The position numbers and the translations under genes are program-made. The notes beneath the pieces were generated by a model. The model worked only from the letters and a program-made list of their open reading frames with translations. It had not been told where the DNA came from and searched no databases. A DNA stretch of 64,000 nucleotides, taken from contig NC_087068.1 of NCBI RefSeq assembly GCF_963678635.1, positions 40,323,649 to 40,387,648 on the forward strand, given 5' to 3'. Below, in pieces: positions 1 through 9,210 of this stretch (positions within the stretch are counted from its first letter, which is position 1; every line of letters begins with the position of its first letter). Source of the stretch: Symsagittifera roscoffensis. Its lineage: Eukaryota > Xenacoelomorpha > Acoela > Convolutidae.

Positions 1-79
1 CTTAAAGCTCTGTGAAATACTTGAATGAATGATCGACGTTTTTTTGATAACATGAACCCAGAACTAGAAGTCGATCACG

Positions 80-290
80 TTTTTCCAGACCTTTACAATT
101 TTGCTGTTCGATAGTGGAGTATGCGTTCTTTACAACTAAAAAAAATAGAACAAGTAAACCACGAACAAGTAAATTTGAGCCTGAACAAATTTTGACTTCT
201 GAAAAAAAACGAACAAAAAATCACGACATAAACAAGATTCTGAACTACGCTTATCGACTCTTAAACATTGCAAACACGCCAAGGATTTCA
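80..290 (+). repeat. Dispersed repeat family R2, copy 1
   Basis: This stretch shares a recognisable order of motifs with 675-870 and with 6705-6925 and its duplicate 12344-12563. The motifs are TTCGATAGTGGAG (or TTCAATTGTGGAG), then AGTAAATTTGAGC, then a run of A, then GAGTCTGA and ATCGACTCTTAA near the end. No open frame is conserved between copies, so it is a non-coding interspersed repeat of about 200 bp. Class not determined. Confidence 0.6.
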
Positions 291-674
291 AGGAAAGAAA
301 AAAGTCATTTTTTACACAATTTTTGACTTTCGGAGACTAAATACATCACGTCGAAGATCTTTAGATGAAACAAGATCAACAGCTTTTTTTTAATTCCGCA
401 GAAAAATCTTTAAATAAAAATTCGTTTTCGAAACAAAAACTCGCATTTTTCTTAGCGCCACATGCCGTTTCCATTGGTATAAATTGCCTTCAAATTAGAA
501 AATGAAACTGAGCTAATCCTGAAAAGCTAAGCCACAAACCGCAAAAAAAAAACAAATTCGAGCTTGATTAAACAAGGTTTTTACCTGAAAAAGCAGCACA
601 CGGCTGATTAAAGGTTTCGACCTGTTTATTGCTACAATAAAATCCAGGATCATAGCCGACAAAAAAAAACATTC

Positions 675-870
675 TAACGCTGTTCGATAGTGGAGTTTGA
701 AATCCTTTTTGCCAAAGTCAATGATCTGAACCTAAGACAAACTTAAAAGTCAAGCCGCGAAAAAAAGTAAATTTGAGCTTGAAAAAATTTGAATACTTTT
801 CCTGAAAAAAAAACAAAAAAATTATTGCGACCTATGTAAGAGTCTGATCTGCGTTCATCGACTCTTAACA
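675..870 (+). repeat. Dispersed repeat family R2, copy 2
   Basis: Second copy of the family described at 80-290. It contains GCTGTTCGATAGTGGAG at the left and TCATCGACTCTTAAC at the right, with the same A-rich middle. The stretch between the two copies (291-674) is A-rich and shows nothing else I can name. Confidence 0.6.
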
Positions 871-879
871 AGGTCCAGC

Positions 880-1110
880 TGTGAAACGAAACCCCGAACT
901 TAAGGGTACAAAGGCGACCGCGTTACCTCTAAGCCCTAAGTGGGAAGGAGTCTCGATGCGCTGGCTGGTTGATTGTCTTTGAATTTAATAGGAAGCAAGA
1001 CAAATATCTGCAAAATCACACAGAAAGTTGTTCACGGGAGCAAAAAGCCTAGCACCCGGCTGCAACAACCTTGCTTGTCCCAAGGGTACTTATTATTCTT
1101 TTTAGCTAGG
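880..1110 (-). repeat. tRNA-derived SINE-like repeat
   Basis: Read on the minus strand, 885-950 has the layout of a tRNA D-arm to T-arm (GGTAACGCGGTCGCC followed by TTCGGGGTTTCG). The far end carries AAAAAGCCTAG and an imperfect hairpin around CCTTGCTTG and CAAGGGTAC. The same tail recurs at 8805-8850 and 14445-14490. A SINE copy is the simplest reading; the ends are not defined. Confidence 0.45.
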
Positions 1111-1349
1111 AACCATTAGTTTTTTCACTGCAATTGATGCATTTAAAAAGCATTAACTGTGTTAATTCATTGCAAACCAAAAGTAGTTACTTAGGTTGAA
1201 AAATTAATTGCATCGTACAATAAATCTACGCTGCACATGTGTAAAAGCTTGGAAAACCCCTTATCCTTCAAGAATTTCTATGCTTTGGAAAGTAAACTGA
1301 CAAAAAACAAGCAGACAAACGAAAGTCCCAGAAATCTCTAACTCAATAG

Positions 1350-1535
1350 ATTTATACAGGCAAAGCTGCGCTTCGCAAACATTAGCGAGAATACGACAAA
1401 AAAGTAGCTTCATAAAGTGAAGTAAAAGAAAGTAGAAAAAAGCCTCGATTTGATAAAACTTCGCTGCGTATGTGATTCGAACCTGCGACTTCGAGATTAG
1501 GAGTCTCACAATCTGACCTCTCGGTCATGAACGCT
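1350..1535 (-). repeat. SINE with a tRNA-Arg(CCT)-like head
   Basis: On the minus strand 1465-1533 folds like a tRNA. It has a D-arm, an anticodon stem GAGA/TCTC enclosing the seven-base loop CTCCTAA (anticodon CCT), and a T-arm with GGTTCGAATC. Part of the acceptor stem (GCGT/ACGC) remains, but other stems are mismatched, so it is not a working tRNA. The body at 1350-1460 carries GCGCTTCGCAAACA, a motif repeated at 2225-2240 and 3388-3402, which marks an interspersed SINE family. Confidence 0.6.
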
Positions 1536-1904
1536 AAAATATCGACAAACAATTAAAGCAGCTATATATGCTTATAAAATTGCCTATGCGATGCAGCAAA
1601 AATTCACCAAATACAGATAGACACAATTTTGCAAAAAAAAAGTTCGAAAACAACAAGCTGAATGCCTCCACATTAACTTTGCATGTAATAAATTGGAATA
1701 CTTAAAGCCTAATTTTGTATAAAAAAATTAAGCATTTCAAAAAAATTGCGAGATAAATTGAGTTAAAAAAATTTCTTGAAGTCATATTTTTATGATTGAA
1801 GTTGCTTGAAACAAATAGCTTTTTTCGGTTCTTCCAACAAATAAAAATACATCAGCTCTGTTAATTTTTCATAATCCACTGTCAAAGCACATTCTATCAA
1901 AAAG

Positions 1905-2060
1905 CCGTAGAGGTGCCACCAAAAGTGGCACCAATATTTGCGACTTAGATTGAAAAAAGGATAGTCGTACTATTACACTACGCTCGCAAGTGTAAAAAAC
2001 AAGGACAGACCGGGATTCTAACTCTGTCGACTACCAGAGCAAATAAGAACGGCTTCGAAG
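1905..2060 (-). repeat. SINE-like repeat copy
   Basis: It contains GTGGCACCAATATTTGCGAC, then TACACTACGCTCGC, then a minus-strand tRNA-like box around GGGATTCTAACTCTGTC. Similar order is seen at 2493-2600, 4855-4935, 10493-10573 and 15150-15240, so this is one family of interspersed repeat. Confidence 0.45.
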
Positions 2061-2204
2061 TAAATGGAATTTCATTAAAAAAGCAGTCAATTTCTTACAA
2101 AATTGAAATAGTCGTGTACGGTGAAAAAGTCTGTTTCCCAAGTAACAAATACACATGCTCTCGCGTGGAAAAGACTAAAACTGAGGTATTGGGGGAAACA
2201 ATTA

Positions 2205-2395
2205 TCTACACAGAGGTGAAGGTTCGCTTCGCAAAGATACGCAAGAACATGATAAAAAGTAGCTCTATAAAGTGCTATAGGAAAAAGAAGAAATAAGCCT
2301 CGAATTAGTAACAATTTGGCTACATCTCAGATTCGATCTGCAACAGAGATTATGAGTATCACACACTATCCACTCAGCCACGAACTCTTACTTAT
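2205..2395 (-). repeat. SINE copy with tRNA-like head
   Basis: The body 2215-2290 matches the body of the SINE at 1350-1460 (GGTTCGCTTCGCAAAGATA, AAAAAGTAGCT). The head at 2320-2390 is tRNA-like on the minus strand (TTCGATCTGCAACAGAG, CCACTCAGCCACGAAC). The two share orientation and arrangement. Confidence 0.55.
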
Positions 2396-2492
2396 ACTTA
2401 TTAACAAACACTAGCCACAAAAAAGCAGCTAATAGATGCTATGAAACTTCTAATACTACAGATCTTGATTATAGCAGAAGTAAACCAAATAA

Positions 2493-2600
2493 GTGAGCAC
2501 TTTTAATGAACACTTTTATTTGCGAGTTAGCTTAGAAAAAAGGAAGGTTCGTACAAATACACTACGCTGCCCGATAGTGTAAAAAGAAGCTTGGGGACAC
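2493..2600. repeat. SINE-like repeat fragment
   Basis: It carries GAACACTTTTATTTGCGAG and ACACTACGCTGCCC, matching the repeat at 1905-2060 without the tRNA-like box. The following stretch 2601-2900 holds a 65-codon open frame on the plus strand with no recognisable domain, which I do not call a gene. Confidence 0.4.
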
Positions 2601-2988
2601 ATGATAGAAATTTGTGGAAAGGGGGGACAAGGAGGCTTAAAAAACAAAAAATATACACATGCTGAACTTTCTTGTTTTCAAAACGCTCAGGTCCTGATCG
2701 AGTTCGAACTACGGATACTTGTTGTTCTTAGCAGGAAAATTAACAAGACGCCAAATGCAGAGTGTTATTTGACAGAATTTGATTCGATTATGATGTAGGT
2801 TATAAGATTCATTGATTATGTCAGGTCAAGAAAATCGGCGACTACGCGGTTAGAACCGCTGATCTCTCGACTAACATGTTTGTTTGCTGGAAAAACATCT
2901 AGTAACGCTTAAGAAGACACTTAATTTATCGTAATTATACCGTTTAATTACATCGCATTTTGTCTTGCCTTTACATATAAATACATAC

Positions 2989-3209
2989 GTGCGGCACGTA
3001 TCCGTCAGCAGCAGTAGCTGGCATATTGTAGTTATAGATCGGGTGATGGGCGCTGTTGTTGTATGGGTGGTACTGATGCTGAGGCATGCCCCCCATATTG
3101 TGAGTGGGCGGTCCTGGATGTTGTGGAATGGGGGTGACATACTCGTAGCCCATCACAGATGATCCAGAGACAGACCTGGTCATCATGTCCATTGCTTGCT
3201 TGAAAGAGG
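2989..3209 (-). CDS. TFIP11: TFIP11 exon 11 (partial gene, continues beyond window)
   Basis: This is the last visible coding exon of the TFIP11-like gene. The acceptor ATTAG precedes base 3209 and the donor is at 2988-2987 (CCGCAC then GTATG). It starts with two bases that complete the phase-1 codon left by exon 10. The product begins SFKQAMDMMTRSVSG, matching the segment in animal TFIP11 that follows the GCFC domain. The rest is Pro-, His-, Tyr- and Met-rich (QHPGPPTHNMGG, QYHPYNNSAHH), resembling a low-complexity linker and longer than in vertebrates. It ends in phase 0 after about 788 codons of the spliced product. The conserved C-terminal segment of the family is not found downstream to base 1, so the final exon(s) should lie outside the window. 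Confidence 0.8.
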
Positions 3210-3369
3210 CTAATAAAAAATATCTTTCAAAAATAAGTAACAGGCAGTTAAAAAATTACTTTTCATTATAAATTTCAAGTTGAAGAAGAAAATAATTTTC
3301 TCTTTATTGCGACTGAAGACCATGCTTTTGCTCGTACATTTCAATTAGTTCCAATATTGAAGCCAAATT

Positions 3370-3660
3370 CAACCCAGAGGCGAAGCTACGCTTCGCAAAC
3401 ACAAAGAAACGATTAAAAAGGCAGCGTAAAAAACTTTTCTTGAAATTAGGAGTATTACATATATTCTCATATCTGCACTACGAACGCTTGTAATTTTACT
3501 AACAATAACCACCAATAGAGCAGCTAGAACTTCTATCAAATTGCCACTGTTAAAAAAATTCGACCGAGAAAAAGAAAACTTTTTAAATATTCCTGATTTG
3601 AATATCCGACACGTTGTTAGGAGTCTCACGTCCTCGCATCTGCTTATGCTGAATCTACCT
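3370..3660 (-). repeat. SINE-like copy spanning the left breakpoint of the TFIP11 duplication
   Basis: It starts with CAGAGGCGAAG and CTACGCTTCGCAAACAC, the SINE body motif. At 3610-3660 it has a tRNA-like head on the minus strand with TTAGGAGTCTCAC. The tandem duplication begins at about 3577, inside this element. A related body lies at 9065-9120, about 140 bp before the other breakpoint. Confidence 0.5.
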
Positions 3661-3741
3661 GTTTATGCTGAATCTACCAGTTATAATATCTTTAATCATA
3701 TATTCTACTGATACAGAAATGCGTAAATTTAAAAATTTCAA

Positions 3742-4500
3742 AAAATGGACTTGACACTAAACTCTTGTTTCTCTGCTTAGGTAGGGGATAAACAGCTAAT
3801 TTAAAGAAATCTAATACTCGCGCTTTCAATTGAAGTTTTGATCTCAGAATTTAGCTCGGTAGTTTTCAAAAAAAAAGTGAGAAAGATTCCAAAAATTGAT
3901 CAAAAAGTTTATTTTTCCTAAGTTCATAAACTTTTCTCTACTAAAGCATGGGAATTAAGGCCTTAATATGAGATTTAGCAAGTAGTTTTCGAGAATTGAC
4001 GAAACTTCTATCAAAAACAATAAAAAATTAAAAAGGAACTTTTTCAAAGTCCATATCAGCTTTTCAACAAAAAAAAACAGGTTAAAACAGATTACTCAGG
4101 GAAATCTAAGTTCTAATGAACTATCGACCTCGGAATCAGTAGGTTAGTTTTTGAAAAAGTAACGTAAGACAAAACGGGCAAATTTCAAAATTTGGACATT
4201 TTCTAAGGCCATATTTTTCTTTCAAAAACACAGGGCATAGCCGCTTGTGCAGTTAAAATTCGCATAATTGATTTTCTTCTTTCGGTTAAGCCCTTTATCA
4301 CTGATTTGGCAGGGTAGCTTTGAGAAGTCAAAGTTTTAAAATTAATCAAAATGTCAAAAAATGGGCTTGTTTGAGGCCATACATTTTTTTCTACCGAATT
4401 TAAGGAATAGCCGCTTAAGAAAGGGAGATCCACATAACTTGTTCTTTTGATTGAACCCCTCATCTCAGAATTGTGCATTTAATTTTTGAGAAAATAAAAA
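3742..4500. repeat. Degenerate ~160-bp tandem array, five units
   Basis: Unit starts are near 3742, 3906, 4036, 4193 and 4359. Each unit ends in a version of ATCTCAGAATTTAGC then TAGTTTTTGAGAA, and begins with a version of GGACTTGTTTGAGGCCAT. Units are only about 60-70% alike, so this is an old satellite-like array. It sits in the intron between TFIP11 exons 10 and 11 and is duplicated at 9376-10137. Confidence 0.6.
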
Positions 4501-4531
4501 AAACTCAAAACAAATAGGCCAAGTAAAACTT

Positions 4532-4636
4532 TCGAGAATATGCTGGCACAAGAGCCGGTTTTCTATTTTAACCATTTTTTTGAGAATATGCTGGCACAAG
4601 AGCCGGTTTTCTATTTTAACCATTTTTTTGAAAATC
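4532..4636. repeat. 53-bp minisatellite doublet
   Basis: Two nearly perfect head-to-tail copies of a 53-bp unit contain GAGAATATGCTGGCACAAGA and GCCGGTTTTCTATTTTAACC. The second copy changes into divergent sequence at GAAAATCGG. It recurs at 10170-10276 in the duplicated block. Confidence 0.85.
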
Positions 4637-5224
4637 GGTAAAGTAGTGTTTGAGAAAAACTGAAATTTCTGCGAAAAGTGCAAAAACTTTCCAAAGCGTC
4701 GCAAAAAAAACGAAAAACACCAAATCCCATACATTTTCATAGTAAATGTTGTTTTCAAACAGGACATAGCACTAGCCAAAAATAAAGCAGCAACATATTC
4801 CATTAAATTATTTACGCATAAATAAGCTTAGATATGATTAAATTGAAATATACCAAAAGTACCACCAAATGAACACTTTTACTTGCGACTTAGCTTTTTT
4901 AAAAATCTTGGTAATAAAACACTACGCTTAGCTTGAGTAATTATGCTTTGGTAGAACTGAATATATAGGTGAAGTGAGAGCTCGTCCTCCCGCACATTCA
5001 TTGCCATAGTAGGGTAGCGAATACTTGCTCTAATATCTCAAAGCGAAATTTATTAATGACAACCTCGAATAGAAACCCAAGCCTACAGAAAAAAAAATCA
5101 TACAAATATGAAAAATTCGCTTCGCGTAGAAGGGCCACCTATTTGGATCTTAATTTCTTTGAAACTGTCCAAAGAAGAAGAAACTTGTCATTTGAGCCTG
5201 TTAATAGTGTGCTTTTATGGTCAC

Positions 5225-8137
5225 AAATTGAATGAAAGTGACCTTTGGTTTCGTTGAGAGCTAGAAGTTGAATAGGGAACTCATTCCGCCATGCTCTGTA
5301 CCATTTCTCCACCTCATCGAAGTTGGGCTGGTTAGACAGCCAGACACAGAGACACTGGATCCATTTGGGGAAGAAGTGAGCCACTAATATCTGACTCAAC
5401 TGGTGCAGAGAGAGGAGGTCGTGCCAGATCAACACAGATCGAAGCAGTTCTTAAACAAATTCATCGTCGGATACTCAATTTAAAATTGCATGCAGAGACA
5501 AAAACCGCAAGAATTTTCAGAAAAACTAGGAGACTAATTTTGCAATACATAGTCATAATTCTTCTTACAACTTAAATTTATTAATCGAACTTCAATCTCT
5601 ATTAAAGCTGGAAATAATTTAACAGCTCACTCAACCTCAAGGAATTTTCTATTTAAATTAATACAAAACACTTTAAATGAAAATCATTTGGCACCTTGAT
5701 TAGTAAAATATAAAGAAGTACCTCACGCCAATTTTAGCATACTATCAAAACTTAATTTTGTATCAAGCATGAAATTGATAATGAACAAGCGAATCAATCC
5801 AACAAGCAAACCGTTCGGTCAAAAAATTGCGAGCAAATGAAAAGTTACAAAACCAGCTATTCAATTACAAACCGATTCCAGAACTAGTATTGTCCAGTGG
5901 CATTAGGTGAAGAGCCATCTTCAACTTAGGGCAAATCGCTTTAATCAGGAATGCTTCCATCTCTCCCTTCGAAAACACATCCCTCCAAGGTTCGATGATC
6001 ATCTTCGCGCTTCTGTCCGTCGGATCCCAGTTAACGAGACATTGGGCCAACTTAGTTCTGATAGTCACAAACAAAGGTTGCAATCTGTCGCCCAAAAGCG
6101 GCAACCAGGGGTGGATCCAGGAGTGAACTGGAACTGTATCCGAAACTGGGTTCCATGAATCCAGGGCTTCTTGAAGCCTCGGAATGAGAAACTGTTCCAC
6201 GATGTTGATGAATATGTTTTTGGGCAACAATGGTGACCATGCTTCAAGAATTTCTATGAGACGCTCACTTGAACGAATTGAGTTTGATCTAAACTCAAAG
6301 ATCAGTTCGTCTATATGATTCAACTATGGTCACATAAGAACAAAATTTTCACATTTTAAACATCGAGGCGATAGAAAGCAGGTTGCTATACCAGAGGCCC
6401 AAAATATTCCGACAACAGTTATACACAGGAAGCAACTAAAAGAATATAGCCAACAGACAGTAGTAAAAGAGTCAATGAACGCAAGTAAACCGGAAAAAAA
6501 TACGACGGACTTGTTTTTTGAAAACTTTCGAATTTGGAAGAAAAAAAAACAGACGCCATTAAAGCTCTTTGAAATTTTAGATCAATTTATGAGTGGCACA
6601 TTTTCGGCAAAATTGATCCGATTTGAGAAAACTGGATCAATAGACAATTTTTCCATTTCGCTTGGAAATCTGAAAATTAAATTCCATTTTTGCAACTAGA
6701 AGCCATCACGTTTTTCGAGACCTTTACACTTTCGCTGTTCAATTGTGGAGGAAGGAAATCAGCTGAGCTCAACTGAGCTTTTAAGAAATGAAATCAACTG
6801 AGCTTAAAAAAAATAAACGTCAAACCGCGATAAAGTATATTTGATCCTGAACAAATTTTAAGACTTTAAAAAAAATCATTGCGACCTCTACAAGAGTCTG
6901 AACTATGTTCATCAACTCTTAATGAACAGAAAAAAAAACTAAAATTTTTTTATCGGTGAGAGGGGGTTCAATTGGATATAAATCTGCTAGAATTAGTTTA
7001 TCATAGCTAAAGCGTTAAAACGCATTAAAATTAGATATCAAGCTTACTCTCTCTCTTTATTCTCCACTTTCTAGTTTTTCAGACTGTTAAATTAGTTTGA
7101 AAACCAGAAAATTTCAAACCAACTTTTCTCGAGACTGACAATTTTTCTAATTTCCGGAATCCGAATCACTGTTGAAATGTTCTATCGTAAGATATCATAC
7201 TTGACCCTCTATGAGCTTCCTTTGAGGTAATTGAAATAGAAAAAAAACACTCTACCCCATAGTTCCTAAAGAAACACTATCGCATCGCTTTAAAAAATAT
7301 CAGCTTACAGAATATATCTTCTGACTTTTGGCATCCATATATCCCAAATCATATGAGCATATATATTCTGCGAGTTCTTGTTGTCCTTCAAAATATCTTT
7401 CCAGGCTTCAAACTCTTTCACTGGACCCACACAGTCTGATGGCGATTCTGCAGACATGTCCCAGTTGTTAATCTCCACTTTTGCCTGAAAACAATCACAA
7501 AATTTCACTATCTGGTTCTATTAGGAATTGCTTCGGACAGCTCAATTTAAATATCAATTATCAGAAGGGCCAAAAAGGTATTTAAATTCCAGATCTTCTC
7601 CCTCAGATACAAAACTCGCGTATGCTAAACCTTTGATTTAATTCATAAAAAGGGTTCTCACATTCAAATTCGAAACAAAACAAATAAACAAGGCCAGAGT
7701 AGAAAATTGGAACCGAGATTTTAAGTTCACTAAGTGTTTAGATAAATTTACGAAGAACTGTTTTCGTTAATTTCATTATTGATTTTCTCAGCCATCAACT
7801 TATTAGGCTCACGTTTTTTTTGAAAATAAATCAAATCAATTATACTTGTCTAAGAGGACGTACTTTCGGAAAAACAAGAGCAATTGTAAAATTATGCAAC
7901 TCGTACAACACAAACTCTGTGGGGAACTGTTGCTTCACGCCCACGAATTTGTCAGTCAAGTCTTTGAATGACAGATTTCCATCTTCGCCTCCGAATCGCG
8001 ACTGACTCTCAAGAGTTTTGAGTCGTTCAATCACTTCCGAAAGACGACTTATTTCGTCTTCTTCTTCGTTAAATTGTGTCGACAGACGATCTTCTTCGTA
8101 TCTCAAATGTGCTATTTTATCTTCGCTTCGAAGCGCT
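5225..8137 (-). CDS. TFIP11: TFIP11 exons 7-10, copy A (GCFC domain region)
   Basis: Four exons encode the GCFC-domain half of TFIP11: 7846-8137, 7309-7484, 5873-6288 and 5225-5449. Exon 7 has LRYEEDRLSTQFNEE and the ELHNFTIALVFPKV segment. Exon 8 has MIWDIWMPKVRRYI. Exon 9 has DTVPVHSWIHPWLPLL, SAKMIIEPWRDVF and CPKLKMAL. Exon 10 has LVAHFFPKWIQCLCVWL and VEKWYRAWRNEF. All match the order in animal TFIP11, which acts with the DHX15/Prp43 helicase to release the intron-lariat spliceosome. Exon 7 needs a phase-2 partner (exon 6), and exon 10 ends in phase 1 and fits exon 11. This copy differs from copy B by one residue seen in exon 7 (Glu here, Ala there, next to a Glu pair). Splicing from exon 10 of copy B into this exon 7 would break the frame. 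Confidence 0.85.
6705..6925 (+). repeat. Dispersed repeat family R2, copy 3 (intronic)
   Basis: It matches 80-290 and 675-870: TTCAATTGTGGAG near 6740, GTCAAACCGCGATAAAGTA, and CATCAACTCTTAATG near 6910. It lies in the TFIP11 intron between exons 9 and 8 and is duplicated at 12344-12563. The remainder of that intron, 6926-7308, holds a GA/CT-rich tract at 7045-7070 and nothing else. Confidence 0.6.
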
Positions 8138-9064
8138 CTGAAATACGATTTTCATTTTTACATATATTTTTTTAAAACCACAGCTATAAAAACTTCGTGA
8201 TTGTATAGGATGAAGTTCATGAAAAGCCTTTAAAAGAATTGGAATTCATTAACCAAGCGGCAACAACTCTTGCGTCGAAACGTGTTGAGCCGAAAACAAA
8301 ACTGATGTCATAAAGTTTTTGAAAGTTTTTCCGACCCATCCATTCTTCCATTTTGAAACACAATCGCATGAGAAAATATTTTACCTCGTAATTACGCAAT
8401 ACACGTGGGGCAAGCCGATATAACATGAACTGAAAGTTTGAAAACAAACAAAAAAATACCCAAAATCAGACTTGGTAAAGGTAAAATTTACTAACTTTCA
8501 GTTAGACTAAAAAACTGTTTAAATTGGATCCAAAACCATTCTTTAGGAAAATGAAACTTTACCAGATGAAAAATGACGTTTCAAAAAACGGAAGAACCGA
8601 CAGAACCTAGGACGAAAACCACGAACCTGAAAAATTTCCAGATTTTTTTTTGAAAAAACATTTCAAACCTGAAACGGACTTTATCTAATTACTAGTAAAT
8701 TGATGGTAGTTTCATTTGAATATTTATTAGGAATTGAGCATGTCAGACGTGACGTTTACCATTCCTACTAAATTCACCACTCTGGGAACTAAGTTATTAA
8801 CGGGGAAAAAGCCTAGTACATGATTGCAATACCCTTGCTTATCACAAGGGTACTTACAAAAAGTGAGCTACAATCCCACCAATGTTATACTGAATTAAAT
8901 TTGATCTACAAATCGATTCCAAGAAAATACTATTGATATTAGCTAGTAGCGTAGGAAATTTTTAACAGAAAAGGTGTTGGCATTAGAAAACTCGAAATCT
9001 TGAGATGCTAATCTAATTAACTTCAAGTAAGCCATTTAATTTTCATTTTGTATTTTCAAATTGA

Positions 9065-9120
9065 AGTCAACACAGAGGCGAAGTTGCACTTTGCACACAC
9101 AAGCAAAAATATTACCGATA
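9065..9120 (-). repeat. SINE body fragment near the central breakpoint
   Basis: It contains ACAGAGGCGAAG followed by GCACTTTGCACACACAAG, related to the SINE body at 3375-3410 in the same orientation. It lies about 140 bp before the junction at 9210/9211. A second copy is at 14705-14760. Confidence 0.45.
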
Positions 9121-9210
9121 ACGCTACTGGGAAAAACTGAATGGGTAAAACTTTGAGTCTACAAAATGTCTAAAATGTCTCAAGTGACGCACGCCAATTA
9201 TCAGTCTACA

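Larger units (their letters stand above)
3577..9210. repeat. Tandem segmental duplication, copy A (TFIP11 exons 7-10)
   Basis: This 5.63-kb block is repeated head to tail at 9211-14849. By eye I count about a dozen substitutions plus homopolymer length changes between copies (roughly 99.7% identity). The junction shows only AA-rich microhomology (AAACTTTTTAAATATTCC at the start of each copy). It carries four TFIP11 exons, their introns, a degenerate 160-bp tandem array, a 53-bp doublet and an R2 repeat. It is either a very recent duplication or an assembly duplication of two haplotypes. Confidence 0.95.

Noticed and set aside
1465-1533. Functional tRNA-Arg gene
   Set aside because: Several stem positions are unpaired, and the region continues into a repeated SINE body.
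4203-4803. Minus-strand frames of 91 and 112 codons
   Set aside because: They arise from the degenerate 160-bp array and the 53-bp doublet.
5907-6158. Plus-strand frame opposite TFIP11 exon 9
   Set aside because: Antisense shadow of a clearly conserved exon.
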